Shown here one piece after another: positions 42,176-51,035 of a DNA stretch of 64,000 nucleotides. Position numbers and translations under genes: made by a program. Within the stretch, counting starts at the first letter, position 1. The number at the start of each line of letters is the position of its first letter. Source of the stretch: Conchocele bisecta (lineage: Eukaryota > Mollusca > Bivalvia > Lucinida > Thyasiridae); NCBI GenBank assembly GCA_029237695.1, contig CM055265.1, positions 80,780,447 through 80,844,446 of the forward strand, read 5' to 3'. Under the pieces are notes generated by a model that was given only the letters and a program-made list of their open reading frames with translations, did no database searches and was not told where the DNA came from.

Positions 42176-42224
42176 TCGGTCAGCCGTACAAGTCACTTCT
42201 GCTGTAAAAGCGTTCAAATTTATT

Positions 42225-42557
42225 GTGTCAATGCTGAATGAAATTTTGTCTTCTGCTGTTGACTTTTTCCACCATTTTCCCATGAAAAACATTGTTTGAC
42301 AGCATTTTAGAAGATTCTAAAATGCTGCAAATTCATGTTTTATTAAGAGAAAAAAATGCTTGTTGACAGTACTTTAGAATCATTTCCAATGGAAATGATT
42401 CTAAAATGCTGCCAAACCATGTTTTATTGAGACAAAAAAAATGCCTTCACAGGAAATGATTATAAAATGATGCCTGCCAAAGCATGTTTCATTCACAGAA
42501 AAGACAAAATATAAAACAGCAGACTACACTTTTTGGTTCCCGCATTCTAAGGGTTAA
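42225..42557 (+). repeat. TTAA-1-like fold-back in the NDRG 3'UTR
   Basis: Contains gtcttctgctgttgactttt, three cycles of 'gacagcattttagaa...ttctaaaatgctg' and the right end cgcattctaagggttaa (TTAA 42554-42557). It begins within about 50 nt of the stop codon, so most of the proximal 3'UTR is repeat-derived. Confidence 0.75.
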
Positions 42558-42832
42558 TGGTGTCAATTAACTACTATCAACTTACTGTTGTCACGCGATG
42601 TACTTGATCGTTGCACTGCTTTTCAAATGTGTGAGGGCCATTCAAAAAGTTTTGAAGGCTGTATCTTTGTATTTATTGGGCAATCGTCTTGATTTCTTGT
42701 CTTGAGTTTAATAATACAGGTATATCAAATGTATTCCATATGTTTCTAGAAAAATAGACAATATACGTGTGACATCCTTACCATAGCAACCATCGTTTTG
42801 GCAAGGTAGCGCAGTTCAATATTCAATCATAA

Positions 42833-43202
42833 TACAGAGCTCCAGATAAGCTGCGTATTTGCTTAAATACCCAATTAAAATTGCCAAAAACCCAATTGAA
42901 ATCAGAAGTAGCGAGTATCAAAAAGCAATAAAAGAAATTGTGGTACCTTTTCCCTTATCTTGCTGCAGAAAACAATAAACAGGCCACAAATATAGCATAT
43001 TTCTCTTATTTTCCATGAAAAGACATCTTGGTATTGCCAAGACATGTTTTCATTTCGAAGCAAACTATTCAATAATTGCTGTCTGTTGATGTGTAAACAG
43101 TAGTGATTTCATTTTACCCAATTAAAATTTTGAAATAACCAATTGCTTCAAAAATGATGGAGTGACAATACTCAATTACTAATTCCTTATCTGGAGCCCT
43201 GA
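42833..43202 (-). repeat. CCAGATAAG-ended MITE (family 1), third copy
   Basis: Ends cagagctccagataagctgc and ccttatctggagccctgat; close to 24317-24685 over the full length. Confidence 0.82.
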
Positions 43203-43234
43203 TAATATATATTAATTTTGCAATAATTTATAGA

Positions 43235-43401
43235 AATAAAGACATGTAAACATACTAGCATACAACCAATATATGTACATGTATTGTGACCGACGAAAGT
43301 TGTATATATGTGCATTTAAAAGTTACAGCCACTGTATGAGCACATTTTGAAAGCCCTTTGTACATTTTGTTTGGCAGTTGCCCGTAAATTGCTGAAATAA
43401 A
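43235..43401 (+). terminator. Candidate NDRG polyadenylation signals
   Basis: AATAAA occurs at 43235-43240 and 43396-43401, about 1.1 and 1.2 kb after the stop codon. The second lies in non-repeat sequence and is followed by TGT-containing sequence. The intervening 3' flank contains a TTAA-1-like fold-back and a CCAGATAAG-ended MITE. AATAAA is frequent by chance at this base composition, so this is only a candidate 3' end. Confidence 0.25.
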
Positions 43402-43729
43402 TCTTGTCATCTAGTGTTATTAATTTCTAGGTGAATAGAGCGAAGAATGCATAAATATGGGTTATTTCAGTATTACAATTATTGAGAGTTGCATTACTTT
43501 TTGAACACCCTGTATGAGGCATACAAATATTGTTTACCCTGTCACCTCTAAATATCTGATATTGGTAGCTCTCTTCTCATTTCTGGACAATGGGGGATCG
43601 TAGCTAGTTATTTCCCTTTGAATTTATTTATAGAAATCTGATCCAACGTGTATATTTTATGGCCTAATTGCTTGCAATAAAACTGAATTTCAACTAGTGT
43701 TCATCCAGATAATCCTACATATCTGCGCA

Positions 43730-44040
43730 ATCGGTAACCTATTTCACCAACATTGCAAAGTATACTTAGCTAGCAAAGTATACTTTGAGGGAGAAATTTT
43801 CAATTTTAGGATAATTTTATTTTTTTTTATTATACTGAATTTATTACATTATCACAGCCATTTTGGCTGTGATAATGTAATAAATTCAGTATAATAATTC
43901 TGCATACTTTTAATCATCAAATATATGCAGTAGTTAGTTCTATATGACATAATGCATTTCGGGAAAAATAAATGATTACTCCCTCAAAGTATACTTTGGT
44001 AGATAAGTATGCTTTGCCATTTTGATGAAATCGGCTACTG
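43730..44040 (+). repeat. FB-B fold-back MITE
   Basis: Full copy: outer arms taacctatttcaccaacatt / ttgatgaaatcggctactg, inner palindrome attatcacagccattttggc. Confidence 0.85.
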
Positions 44041-44136
44041 ATACGCAACTGCATTACATTTGTATTTGCCAGATTCATATTTTCACACTTATTAATTGTA
44101 TTGCAATCAGTGTAGACCCAGATCAGACTGCACATA

Positions 44137-44530
44137 GTGGGTGGCAGGTGGGAGCACGCGATGGGTACTTTAACGATCGGGTTTCATCCTTACCGGAATC
44201 CCGACTGGAGACCTGGTTTGGCCCTCACATATGTCTTTGGCATTTTGTATGTGACAGTTGAATCTGGTTATACCCCTTATGTGAGTATTACGATATTCGT
44301 AATCCTATTCATGGGGAAGGGGCCAAGTGATCTGGTGTGGTATGGACCTGGCACCAGGTCAGGATATTCTAATTTCAGGGCTGAATATATTTGTTCTCAA
44401 TGTAAATATTCCGTTCTGATTTTGGGATTTCCCCCCCAATGCAGCAGGTTAAAATGGGATCGAACCTGTTTGCCCGGCCTTACATGACCTTAGCCGTTGA
44501 TAGGCCGTTAAACACTAATAAACAAACAAA
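44137..44530 (+). repeat. CAAA-tailed SINE-like element, longest copy
   Basis: About 390 bp: gtgggtggcaggtgggagca, cttaccggaatcccgactgg, ctcacatatgtctttggcat, aggggccaagtgatctggtg, acctggcaccaggtcaggat, gggatttcccccccaatgca, 'gaccttagccgttgataggc' and (AAAC)n. It has a CAAA tail and a 3' end shared with the tRNA-SINE body (gaccttagctgttg), suggesting a common LINE partner. Other copies: 21313-21725, 24070-24240, 49905-50060, 50085-50490 (reverse), 50490-50690, 51240-51470, 54100-54330 (reverse), 55340-55400, 55870-56100 (reverse), 57185-57640 (reverse), 59490-59670 (reverse). Confidence 0.8.
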
Positions 44531-44968
44531 CAGACTGCACATATGTGCAGTCTGATCTGGGTTTACCCTGTTTGCAGTCTTTATTTTTGCAGTCTGTTAA
44601 GTTATACAGTAAGAAATAAACGCTAATATAAACCAAAGGACTGGATCTCTATAAATAGATTTTCAAAGGGAAATAACTAGCTACGATCCCCCATTCCACT
44701 AATCAGATAAGGGGTAGTTTTAAAAAAAAAAGAGAAATATTGACAAACACTGCAGATCCTGATGGATCGGCTTGTTGCTTGTTACAAGCAGGCTGATCTG
44801 GATCTACAGTGTTTGTACATGTTGGGTTTATGGCCTGTAGGGTGGAAAGGATGAAGAAGTAAAAGAAACATGACAGAGCCAGCAGACGACAATATTTGTT
44901 TCACCATTGCAAGGATTTGTATGGGATATGGCACCGTGTTGATGGTAACGTGCTGATTACCATTACGA

Positions 44969-45400
44969 TATATGTGGCTGTGACTGGAGAATTGGGCTTA
45001 TGTGTTTTGCGACCAGTGTCGGAGTGTGGTATTTGATCAGTAGCCTATTTCACCAACATTGCAAAGTATACTTATCTAGCCAAGTATACTTTGAGGGAGA
45101 AATTTTCAATTTAAGGATAAATTTATTAATATTTATTATACTGAATTTATTACATTATCACAGCCATTTTGGCTGTGATAATGTAATACATTCAGTATAA
45201 TAATTCTTCATACTTTTAATCATCAAATATATGCAGTAGTTAGTTCTATTTGAAATAAATGCATTTTGGGGAAAAATAAATGATTACTCCCTTAAAGTAT
45301 ACTTGCTAGATAAGTATACTCTGCAATTTTGATGAAATCGGTTACTGGAGCTACACTGGTCACAAATCTCATAAGCCACATTTATCCAGCCACATGTATT
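44969..45400 (+). repeat. GTGACTGGAGAAATGGGG element interrupted by FB-B
   Basis: Left part gtggctgtgactggagaatt...tatttgatcag, right part gagctacactggtcacaaat. FB-B occupies 45038-45347. The uninterrupted family reads tttgatcaggagctacactg, so the two halves join exactly. Confidence 0.85.
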
Positions 45401-45653
45401 GATGTCACAGTTGGTGCCACGTTACAAGAATGTTGTCTAAAATATAATTCTCTGTTTTCTGTGATCATTGCAAATTTGTTATGCAATTTATTACATATGT
45501 TGTAAAAAATCATAATATTGGACACAAATTGACATAATTGGGCTTTTGAAGTTACCCATACATCAATGACAGTATATATACGTACATGTACCATAATACC
45601 CAAAATAATCGGAAACAATTTATTCTAGCCAACCCATAAATATCTGTAGCCTA

Positions 45654-45936
45654 TTTCATCAACATTGCAAAGTATACTTTGAGGGAGAAATTTTCATTTT
45701 TTTTTTAAATTTATTAATTTTTATTATACTGAATTTATTACATTATCACAGCCATTTAATGGCTGTGATAATGTAATAAATTCAGTATAATAATTCTGCA
45801 TACTTTTAATCATGAAATACATGCATTTGTTAGTTCTATATGAAATAATGCATTTCAGGAAAAATAAATGATTACTCCCTCAAAGTATACTTTGCTAGTA
45901 AAGTATACTTTGCAATGTTGATGAAATAGGCTACTG
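45654..45936 (+). repeat. FB-B fold-back MITE
   Basis: Arms tgtagcctatttcatcaaca / tgttgatgaaataggctact; one of the two caaagtatacttt words is missing from the left arm. Followed at 45945-46000 by a CAAA-tailed fragment. Confidence 0.85.
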
Positions 45937-46363
45937 GTCTCCCACAATAAATGACCTTAGCTGTTGATAGGCCGTTAACCCCCAACAAACAAACAAACAA
46001 ACGGGTCTCCCACAAAAAAAATGTATATATCATAATAATAACAACATACATGTATTTGAATACAATTTGTGTTGAGAAATCCCTACTTTAAATGGTGTCT
46101 GAATATTGAGGGTTATTACGGTATATATCATTGCAAGTTTGTTTACACAATGTATCTGTTTGCTGTTGTAAGTTAATCAGGTATTTTTTGTATCTAAAGA
46201 CCCATTGGGATCCAAAATATGACACTATCGTCCTTGGGAATTTTCTAAAGTTCAAGGTCAAGGCCACTGAGGACTACTAGCAGATAGAGACATCGACTAG
46301 CTGCAAAGGAGCCCCATTATATCAGTCTGTGTTACATTCGTGTATATTATTTCCACTCCAGTT

Positions 46364-46603
46364 GTGGCTGTGACTTGAGAAATAGGGCTTATAGGCTTTG
46401 AGACCAGTGTAGATCCAGATCAGCCTGTGCATCCGCACAGTCTGATCGGGATCTGCACTGTTCAACATTCCATCAATGATATACCCAACCCGTTATGCGT
46501 CTAACAATCAATAATCATTATCAGGCTTCAGGAGAGTGCTATTTTGATTATGAACTATACTGGTCAGAAATTCTATAAGCCCCATTTCTCCAGTCACGGC
46601 CAC
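46364..46603 (+). repeat. GTGACTGGAGAAATGGGG element, full copy
   Basis: TIR-like ends gtggctgtgacttgagaaat and atttctccagtcacggccac. Between them gtgtagatccagatcagcct, ctgatcgggatctgcactgt and ctatactggtcagaaattc. Other copies: 49762-49890, 51090-51152, 53093-53530 (split), 55005-55228 (reverse), 56735-56976 (reverse) and the three units at 27987-28738. Confidence 0.82.
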
Positions 46604-46712
46604 AAGTAAGTATGAGTGCTTTCAAAGTGGCATTAATTGAGTACCTGTAGTATGTTTCACTGTTTTCCTGGTGTCGAAATGCCAATCACATACTAGTACA
46701 ATGTATTGCAAT

Positions 46713-46950
46713 TTAACCCTTAGACCGCTACTCACAACAATTGTTGTCTGCTGTTGTTTTTATTTCTCAATAAAAACATGGTTTGACAGCACTTAAGAAT
46801 CATTTCCAATGGAAATGATTCTGAAGTGCTGTCAAAGCATGTTGTATATTATTCTAAAGTGCTGTCAAAGCATGTTTTTGATGATAAAAATGGAAAATAG
46901 AAAATAAACAGCAGACGACAAAAGAATTAAGATAGGGGTCTAATGGTTAA
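46713..46950 (-). repeat. TTAA-1 fold-back MITE
   Basis: TTAA at 46713-46716 and 46947-46950. Reverse of 16853-17095; hairpin gacagcacttaagaatcatt / aatgattctgaagtgctgtc. Confidence 0.85.
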
Positions 46951-47442
46951 GGGAGGTGCTACATTCAAACAAACATGTGCACACGAAGGGGTGGGCCCAA
47001 CTATAAAATGGTTGACATTGAATTTTTAGTAAACAAATTTCTACGCTCGCTCAGAATTAATTAAACTATTACTTATAGTTCTGTTACCGTTTGAGTGGAA
47101 TGATTGTGTGCTTGTTGCACTGTCAATTTAGTGTTCAAACTTTATACTCTTAAATGCGCAATAAGTTACACAATTCTAGTCATTGTCGTCACGTTGGTGT
47201 TGTGGCTGAGCTTCTGAGCTAGTGTTGTCGATTTCTGACTTACATCATTCAATTTTCAGAAAATTATTTGCCAAATATCACAGAAGACTCTTGGTAATCA
47301 TTTTCTGAAAATTAAGTTATGCAAAAAGACTTCCGAGTTCTTTGGTAAATCATTTTGTTAAAATTTTGTTATGCCAGTTATTATAACAATACTGTAAATG
47401 TTCGAAAAATCTGTCAAATGGCATATTAAAATTGGCTGACTG

Positions 47443-47690
47443 CGGGCTGTTTCACTAAACTTTGTACGACTAAGATGTTTGTAAAATTATGATAATCTGT
47501 AAATTTCACATTAACACTATTTTCTTGTTAACAATTGCTGGATTTTCATTTATTGAGCATATGCTGCATATGCAGCCTATGCTCAATAAATGTAAATCCA
47601 TCAATGGAAATTGAAATTTCCAGACGATCCTAAATTTGCACTTACGGTATGAACATTTTAGTCGTACAAAGTTTAGTGAAACGGGCCCCA
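47443..47690 (+). repeat. GGCCGTTTCACTAAAC fold-back MITE, intact
   Basis: Ends gggctgtttcactaaacttt and aaagtttagtgaaacgggcc; central palindrome gagcatatgctgcatatgca / gcagcctatgctc. Confidence 0.85.
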
Positions 47691-47699
47691 GATGTTTAC

Positions 47700-48530
47700 T
47701 GAACTTATGAAGGGTCATCTATTGGATGAGTATTATCTTCATATGTAAATTGATGACTGTGATTTAAAGTTGTGATTTTAGGTTATGCTATAGAAGACAT
47801 AAACCTTAAATGCACAACCTTGATGATATCCGTGCAAATTGATCTGAAACAAACTACACATATTATGTTAATCATGGTTTAAACAATAAAATTCATGCGT
47901 GTCACGTCATTGACCTTTTCAACCCTTAATAACTGGAATGGACTGATATTAAAATTATTGAAGGATCAATCCAATTATCACAATAGGATGTTCATACTAC
48001 TCCATTTTTTAGAAGGGTGGTGTTGTTTCTTTCTAAAAAATATGAAAAGTATATGCAAATGTTCACATTTTATGAGGCGGCTAAAACGTCTAAAACGTTT
48101 TTTGTAGCACTGCATAGACGCAAAATTTCAGAAAAACCTGTTTGTGTTTGTATTTCAGTGCACATGAGTTTTTACCGGAATGCTAAGTCATAATAAATGG
48201 TTTCAACTCTGTAAAAAAAAAAGAGGAAAACTATAACAATAAGGTGCTAACACTTATCTCATACAAGCTGTGTGTCGAGGGTACCGGTATTTAATTTTCA
48301 TATTCAGTCCATAATACATAAACTTAATATTTTGTAAAGTTCTAGTAATTTCTGTTACCCTTCATGGAATGTGTTTCACACATTTCATCCTGCATTATTC
48401 TCCAAATATCCCCAACCCCACTTTCACCCAAAGTGAAAGCACATGTGACCTAGGGCCCAGTAATTGACCCATTCTAAAAAAAGTTACCCCACCCACCCAT
48501 ATATATTCAAGGTGCATGAATAATAAGCAA
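47700..48530. other. No recognised gene or repeat
   Basis: AT-rich sequence without a supported exon or a repeat that recurs in the window. Short TATA-like and C-rich words near 48420-48505 precede the possible first exon at 48536. Confidence 0.45.
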
Positions 48531-48535
48531 CAACA

Positions 48536-48570
48536 ATGTCTGAAAGTGTTGAAAGCGCGCCCACTCTAAA
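48536..48570 (+). CDS. Possible first coding exon of an unknown gene
   Basis: ATG with A at -3, followed by 11 codons (MSESVESAPTL) and a strong donor AAA|GTAAGTATT. The acidic, Ser-rich N-terminus, the CAACAACAATG leader and a TATATAT about 30 nt upstream look like a gene start, but no continuing exon was found within the window and such short matches arise by chance. A fold-back repeat begins 45 nt downstream. Confidence 0.22.
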
Positions 48571-48614
48571 GTAAGTATTATTTGATATTTTCCTTAATAT
48601 GCAACATATTTTGA

Positions 48615-48785
48615 TGAAATATGGCGCAGCAAACGCGTCTTCACGAGCTGCATTTGGTGGTCCTGGGAGTTCGGCACATACTTATGTCGTTTTTGCGAAG
48701 AATCGATTTCCGTGTCTGTAGAAGTTGGGGCCAAATTGCCGAGACCACAAAATGCAGCTTAACAAGACGCGTGCGCCATATGTCA
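48615..48785 (+). repeat. Fold-back element with GCGCAGCAAACGCGTCTT arms
   Basis: Arms atggcgcagcaaacgcgtct...gagctgcattt and aaatgcagctt...agacgcgtgcgccatat around 100 bp. Confidence 0.75.
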
Positions 48786-49164
48786 TCAAAATCTGTTACA
48801 TAATAAGGACAAAATAAAAGAATACATACTTTAAATCGGAGGGCTTCTGGAAGTTTCAGTACTTGGTGTTGTTGTTGTAACCACGTGATCATACACCTTG
48901 TTATTGGGTCATATACTGGGTCCGAGGTCAGAGTCGTCCACCTGTGATTTCAAGGACATTTGACTATGTCTATGTTCTTTTTCATATTTGGCTGATATAT
49001 TGCTAGCATCATCCTACATCATTCATTCACTTACGTCTTTGTTAACATTTTGTACATTTCTTGTAATTTATGTTCAATTGAATGTTTTCATATTTGTTAT
49101 ACATTTATTTTTCATTCCATAGCCTAAACCTGCATGCCCAAGGTCCTGGCCAAATGACTTGCAT

Positions 49165-49665
49165 TACCGTAATGACCCTAAATATTTGGACACCAATTAT
49201 TTGGGGAAAGAGAAATATATGGTTTCCCCACAACAGTGAGCATGCCAATATTTAGTATGGCAGTAGTGGTCTAATCACAATAACAATGTATTTGGATACA
49301 ATTTGTTTGTTTCCCAAAAAAAAAAAATTGTGATTTGGATACAATTTGTTTTGTGAAACCCCTATTTAACCCTTAGACCGCTACATACAACAATTGTTGT
49401 CTGCTGTTGCTTTTATATCTTGCCTTATTTCTCAATAAAAACATGTTTTGACAGCACTTCAGAATCATTTCCCATGATTCTAAAGTGATGTCAAAGCATG
49501 TTGTAAATTATTCTAAAGTGCTGTCTAAAGCATGTTTTTGATGATAAAAATGGAAAATAGAAAATAAACAGCAGACGACAAAAAAAATAAGATAGCGGTG
49601 AAAGGGTTAATAGGGGTTTCCCAAAGCAAATTGTGTCCAAATATTTAGGGTTGATACGGTAAGTT
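49165..49665 (+). repeat. 'AACCCTAAATATTTGGACAC' MITE interrupted by TTAA-1
   Basis: Left half ends gaaacccctat and right half begins taggggtttcccaaagc. TTAA-1 occupies 49366-49610 with TTAA on both sides. The uninterrupted family has cccctattaaatagggg. Confidence 0.85.
49366..49610 (-). repeat. TTAA-1 fold-back MITE, cleanly inserted
   Basis: TTAA at 49366-49369 and 49607-49610, ends cccttagaccgcta and gatagcggtgaaaggg. The hairpin is partly eroded (cattt/cccatgattctaaagtga). Confidence 0.88.
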
Positions 49666-49904
49666 TTTGTTTGTCAATCCAGACCACGACCATGTGCATG
49701 ATATGTTTTTCAATACTTTATACCTTGATTATCAATCTCATATGCTTCATCATCAATATTTTTGGCTGTCACTGGAGAAATGGGGCTTATTGGTTTTACG
49801 ACCAGTGTAGATCCAGATCAACCTGTGATCCGCAGTCTGATCAGAATCTGCACTGATTACCATTCTATCAATAAAACACCCGTCATGCTTCTAACGTGTG
49901 AATT

Positions 49905-50690
49905 GGGCAGCTGGTTGAGAGCATGCGAAGGATACATTTAACGGTGGGATTCTTCCTTACCAGAATCCCGATATCCCTGGATTTACATTCGGGTACATTG
50001 TTTGCTTTCTGGTACGTGAGAGTTGAATCCGGTTATACCCATGATTAAAGTAATATGATTAGTACTAATCATATTACTTTGGGGGAGTGTTTGTTTGTTT
50101 GTTTGTTTGTTTATTGGTGTTTAACAACTTATTAACAGCTACGGTCATATAAGACCTGGCAAACGGGTGCGATCCCATTTTAACCTGCTGCATTGGGGTG
50201 GGGGGGGGGAAATCCCCAAATCAGAACGGAATATTTACATCAAGAAAAAATATATTCAGCCCTGAAATTAGAAATTAGAATAACCTGACCTGGTCCCAGG
50301 CCCATACCAAACCTGAAATAGAATTACGAATAATCATAATACTCACATTAGGGGTATAACCAGATTCAACTGTCACATACCAAATGCCAAAGACGTACGT
50401 AAGGGCCAAACCAGGTCTCCAGTCGGAATTCCGGTAAGGATAAACCGACCGTTAAATTACCCATCGCATGCTCCCACCTGCCACCCACTTTGGGGTAAGT
50501 GACTCTGGTGTGGTGAGAACCTGGCACCAGGTCAGGTTATTCTAATTTCAGGGCTGAATATTTTTTGTCTGTAAATATTCAGTTCTGATTTTTAGATTTA
50601 CCCCCCATCAAAACAGGTAACATAGGAGATTCCACCCCATTAGCCTAAAATTACTGTAGCTGACAGGCAATTAAACACTAATAATTCCAG
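49905..50690. repeat. Three CAAA-tailed element copies in alternating orientation
   Basis: 49905-50060 is a 5' part (+), 50085-50490 a near-complete copy (-) starting at (GTTT)n, and 50490-50690 a 3' part (+). The outer copies are fragments of one broken copy into which the middle one could have inserted. Confidence 0.7.
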
Positions 50691-51035
50691 CACAAAAATA
50701 TTTACACAATTGATTGGCCCGTAGCAAGTCTCTGTGCAAAATTTATATCACTGTAAACTCCCACGCCGAACTACTTTCTACAGGTGCGCTGTCAGTGCTG
50801 TCAATGTAAACAAATGGCTGCCGTCTGTCAAAATAAACGCATTTTCTTGATGAATTTATTTCAAATGCTGGAATTATAAGGAATGAATGGCCTTTTTGTT
50901 GAATTTATCGGGGATATAAACTTGGCAAAGACGCGGGAATACTGGACGAAGCCTTCCGGCCTTCGTCCAGGATTCCCGCGACTTTTCCAAGTTTATACCC
51001 CGATAAATTCCACAAAAAGGCCATTAATTCCTATA
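50682..51035 (+). repeat. FB-A fold-back element, third copy
   Basis: Asymmetric arm 50682-50880 (ttccagcacaaaaatattta...gaatttatttcaaatgctgg), fold-back 50880-51035 with loop gaagccttccggccttcg. It contains an extra 'aatgtaaacaaatggctgcc' compared with copy 1. Confidence 0.85.

Larger units (their letters stand above)
37316..40390 (+). repeat. Three copies of the exon 11 donor region, last two non-functional
   Basis: The true end of exon 11 (accgacttcatgaag|gtatgt, 37316) is followed 71 bp later by actgacttcattaat|gtatgt (37387), and again at 40340 by actgacgtcatgaag|ctatgt. Downstream text (acacaacgttttgataactgtca) follows each. In the last copy the donor GT is CT. Copies two and three are separated by 2.9 kb of inserted elements. 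Confidence 0.85.
40850..41466 (+). repeat. Tandem duplication carrying the exon 12 acceptor, first copy split by a fold-back
   Basis: Copy 1 starts tactgtggacgacccaatgc (40850) and copy 2 tactgtggacaacccgatgc (41321). Both continue with a short fold-back (tggacgaccca / tgggtcgtcca), 'acacctcgggg', 'aatgaaataactatat', 'tactatgttgcag' and the start of the exon. In copy 1 the TTTGATATCAAG fold-back (40975-41295) is inserted before tactatgtttcag. Confidence 0.85.
43585..44700 (+). repeat. Inverted repeat pair enclosing two other elements
   Basis: Left arm gggggatcgtagctagttat and ttccctttgaatttatttat (43590-43640); right arm (inverse) atagattttcaaagggaaat and aactagctacgatccccca (44640-44695). 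Between them sit FB-B (43730-44040) and the CAAA-tailed element (44137-44530). Confidence 0.75.

Noticed and set aside
4829..40149. Regular repeat-spacer pattern suggesting a CRISPR-like array
   Set aside because: Units are 158 bp, contiguous and without unique spacers, in a spliced eukaryotic gene.
41776..41860. tRNA gene candidate (good box A and B)
   Set aside because: Acceptor and anticodon arms do not pair, and the downstream body matches the SINE family, so it is a SINE head.
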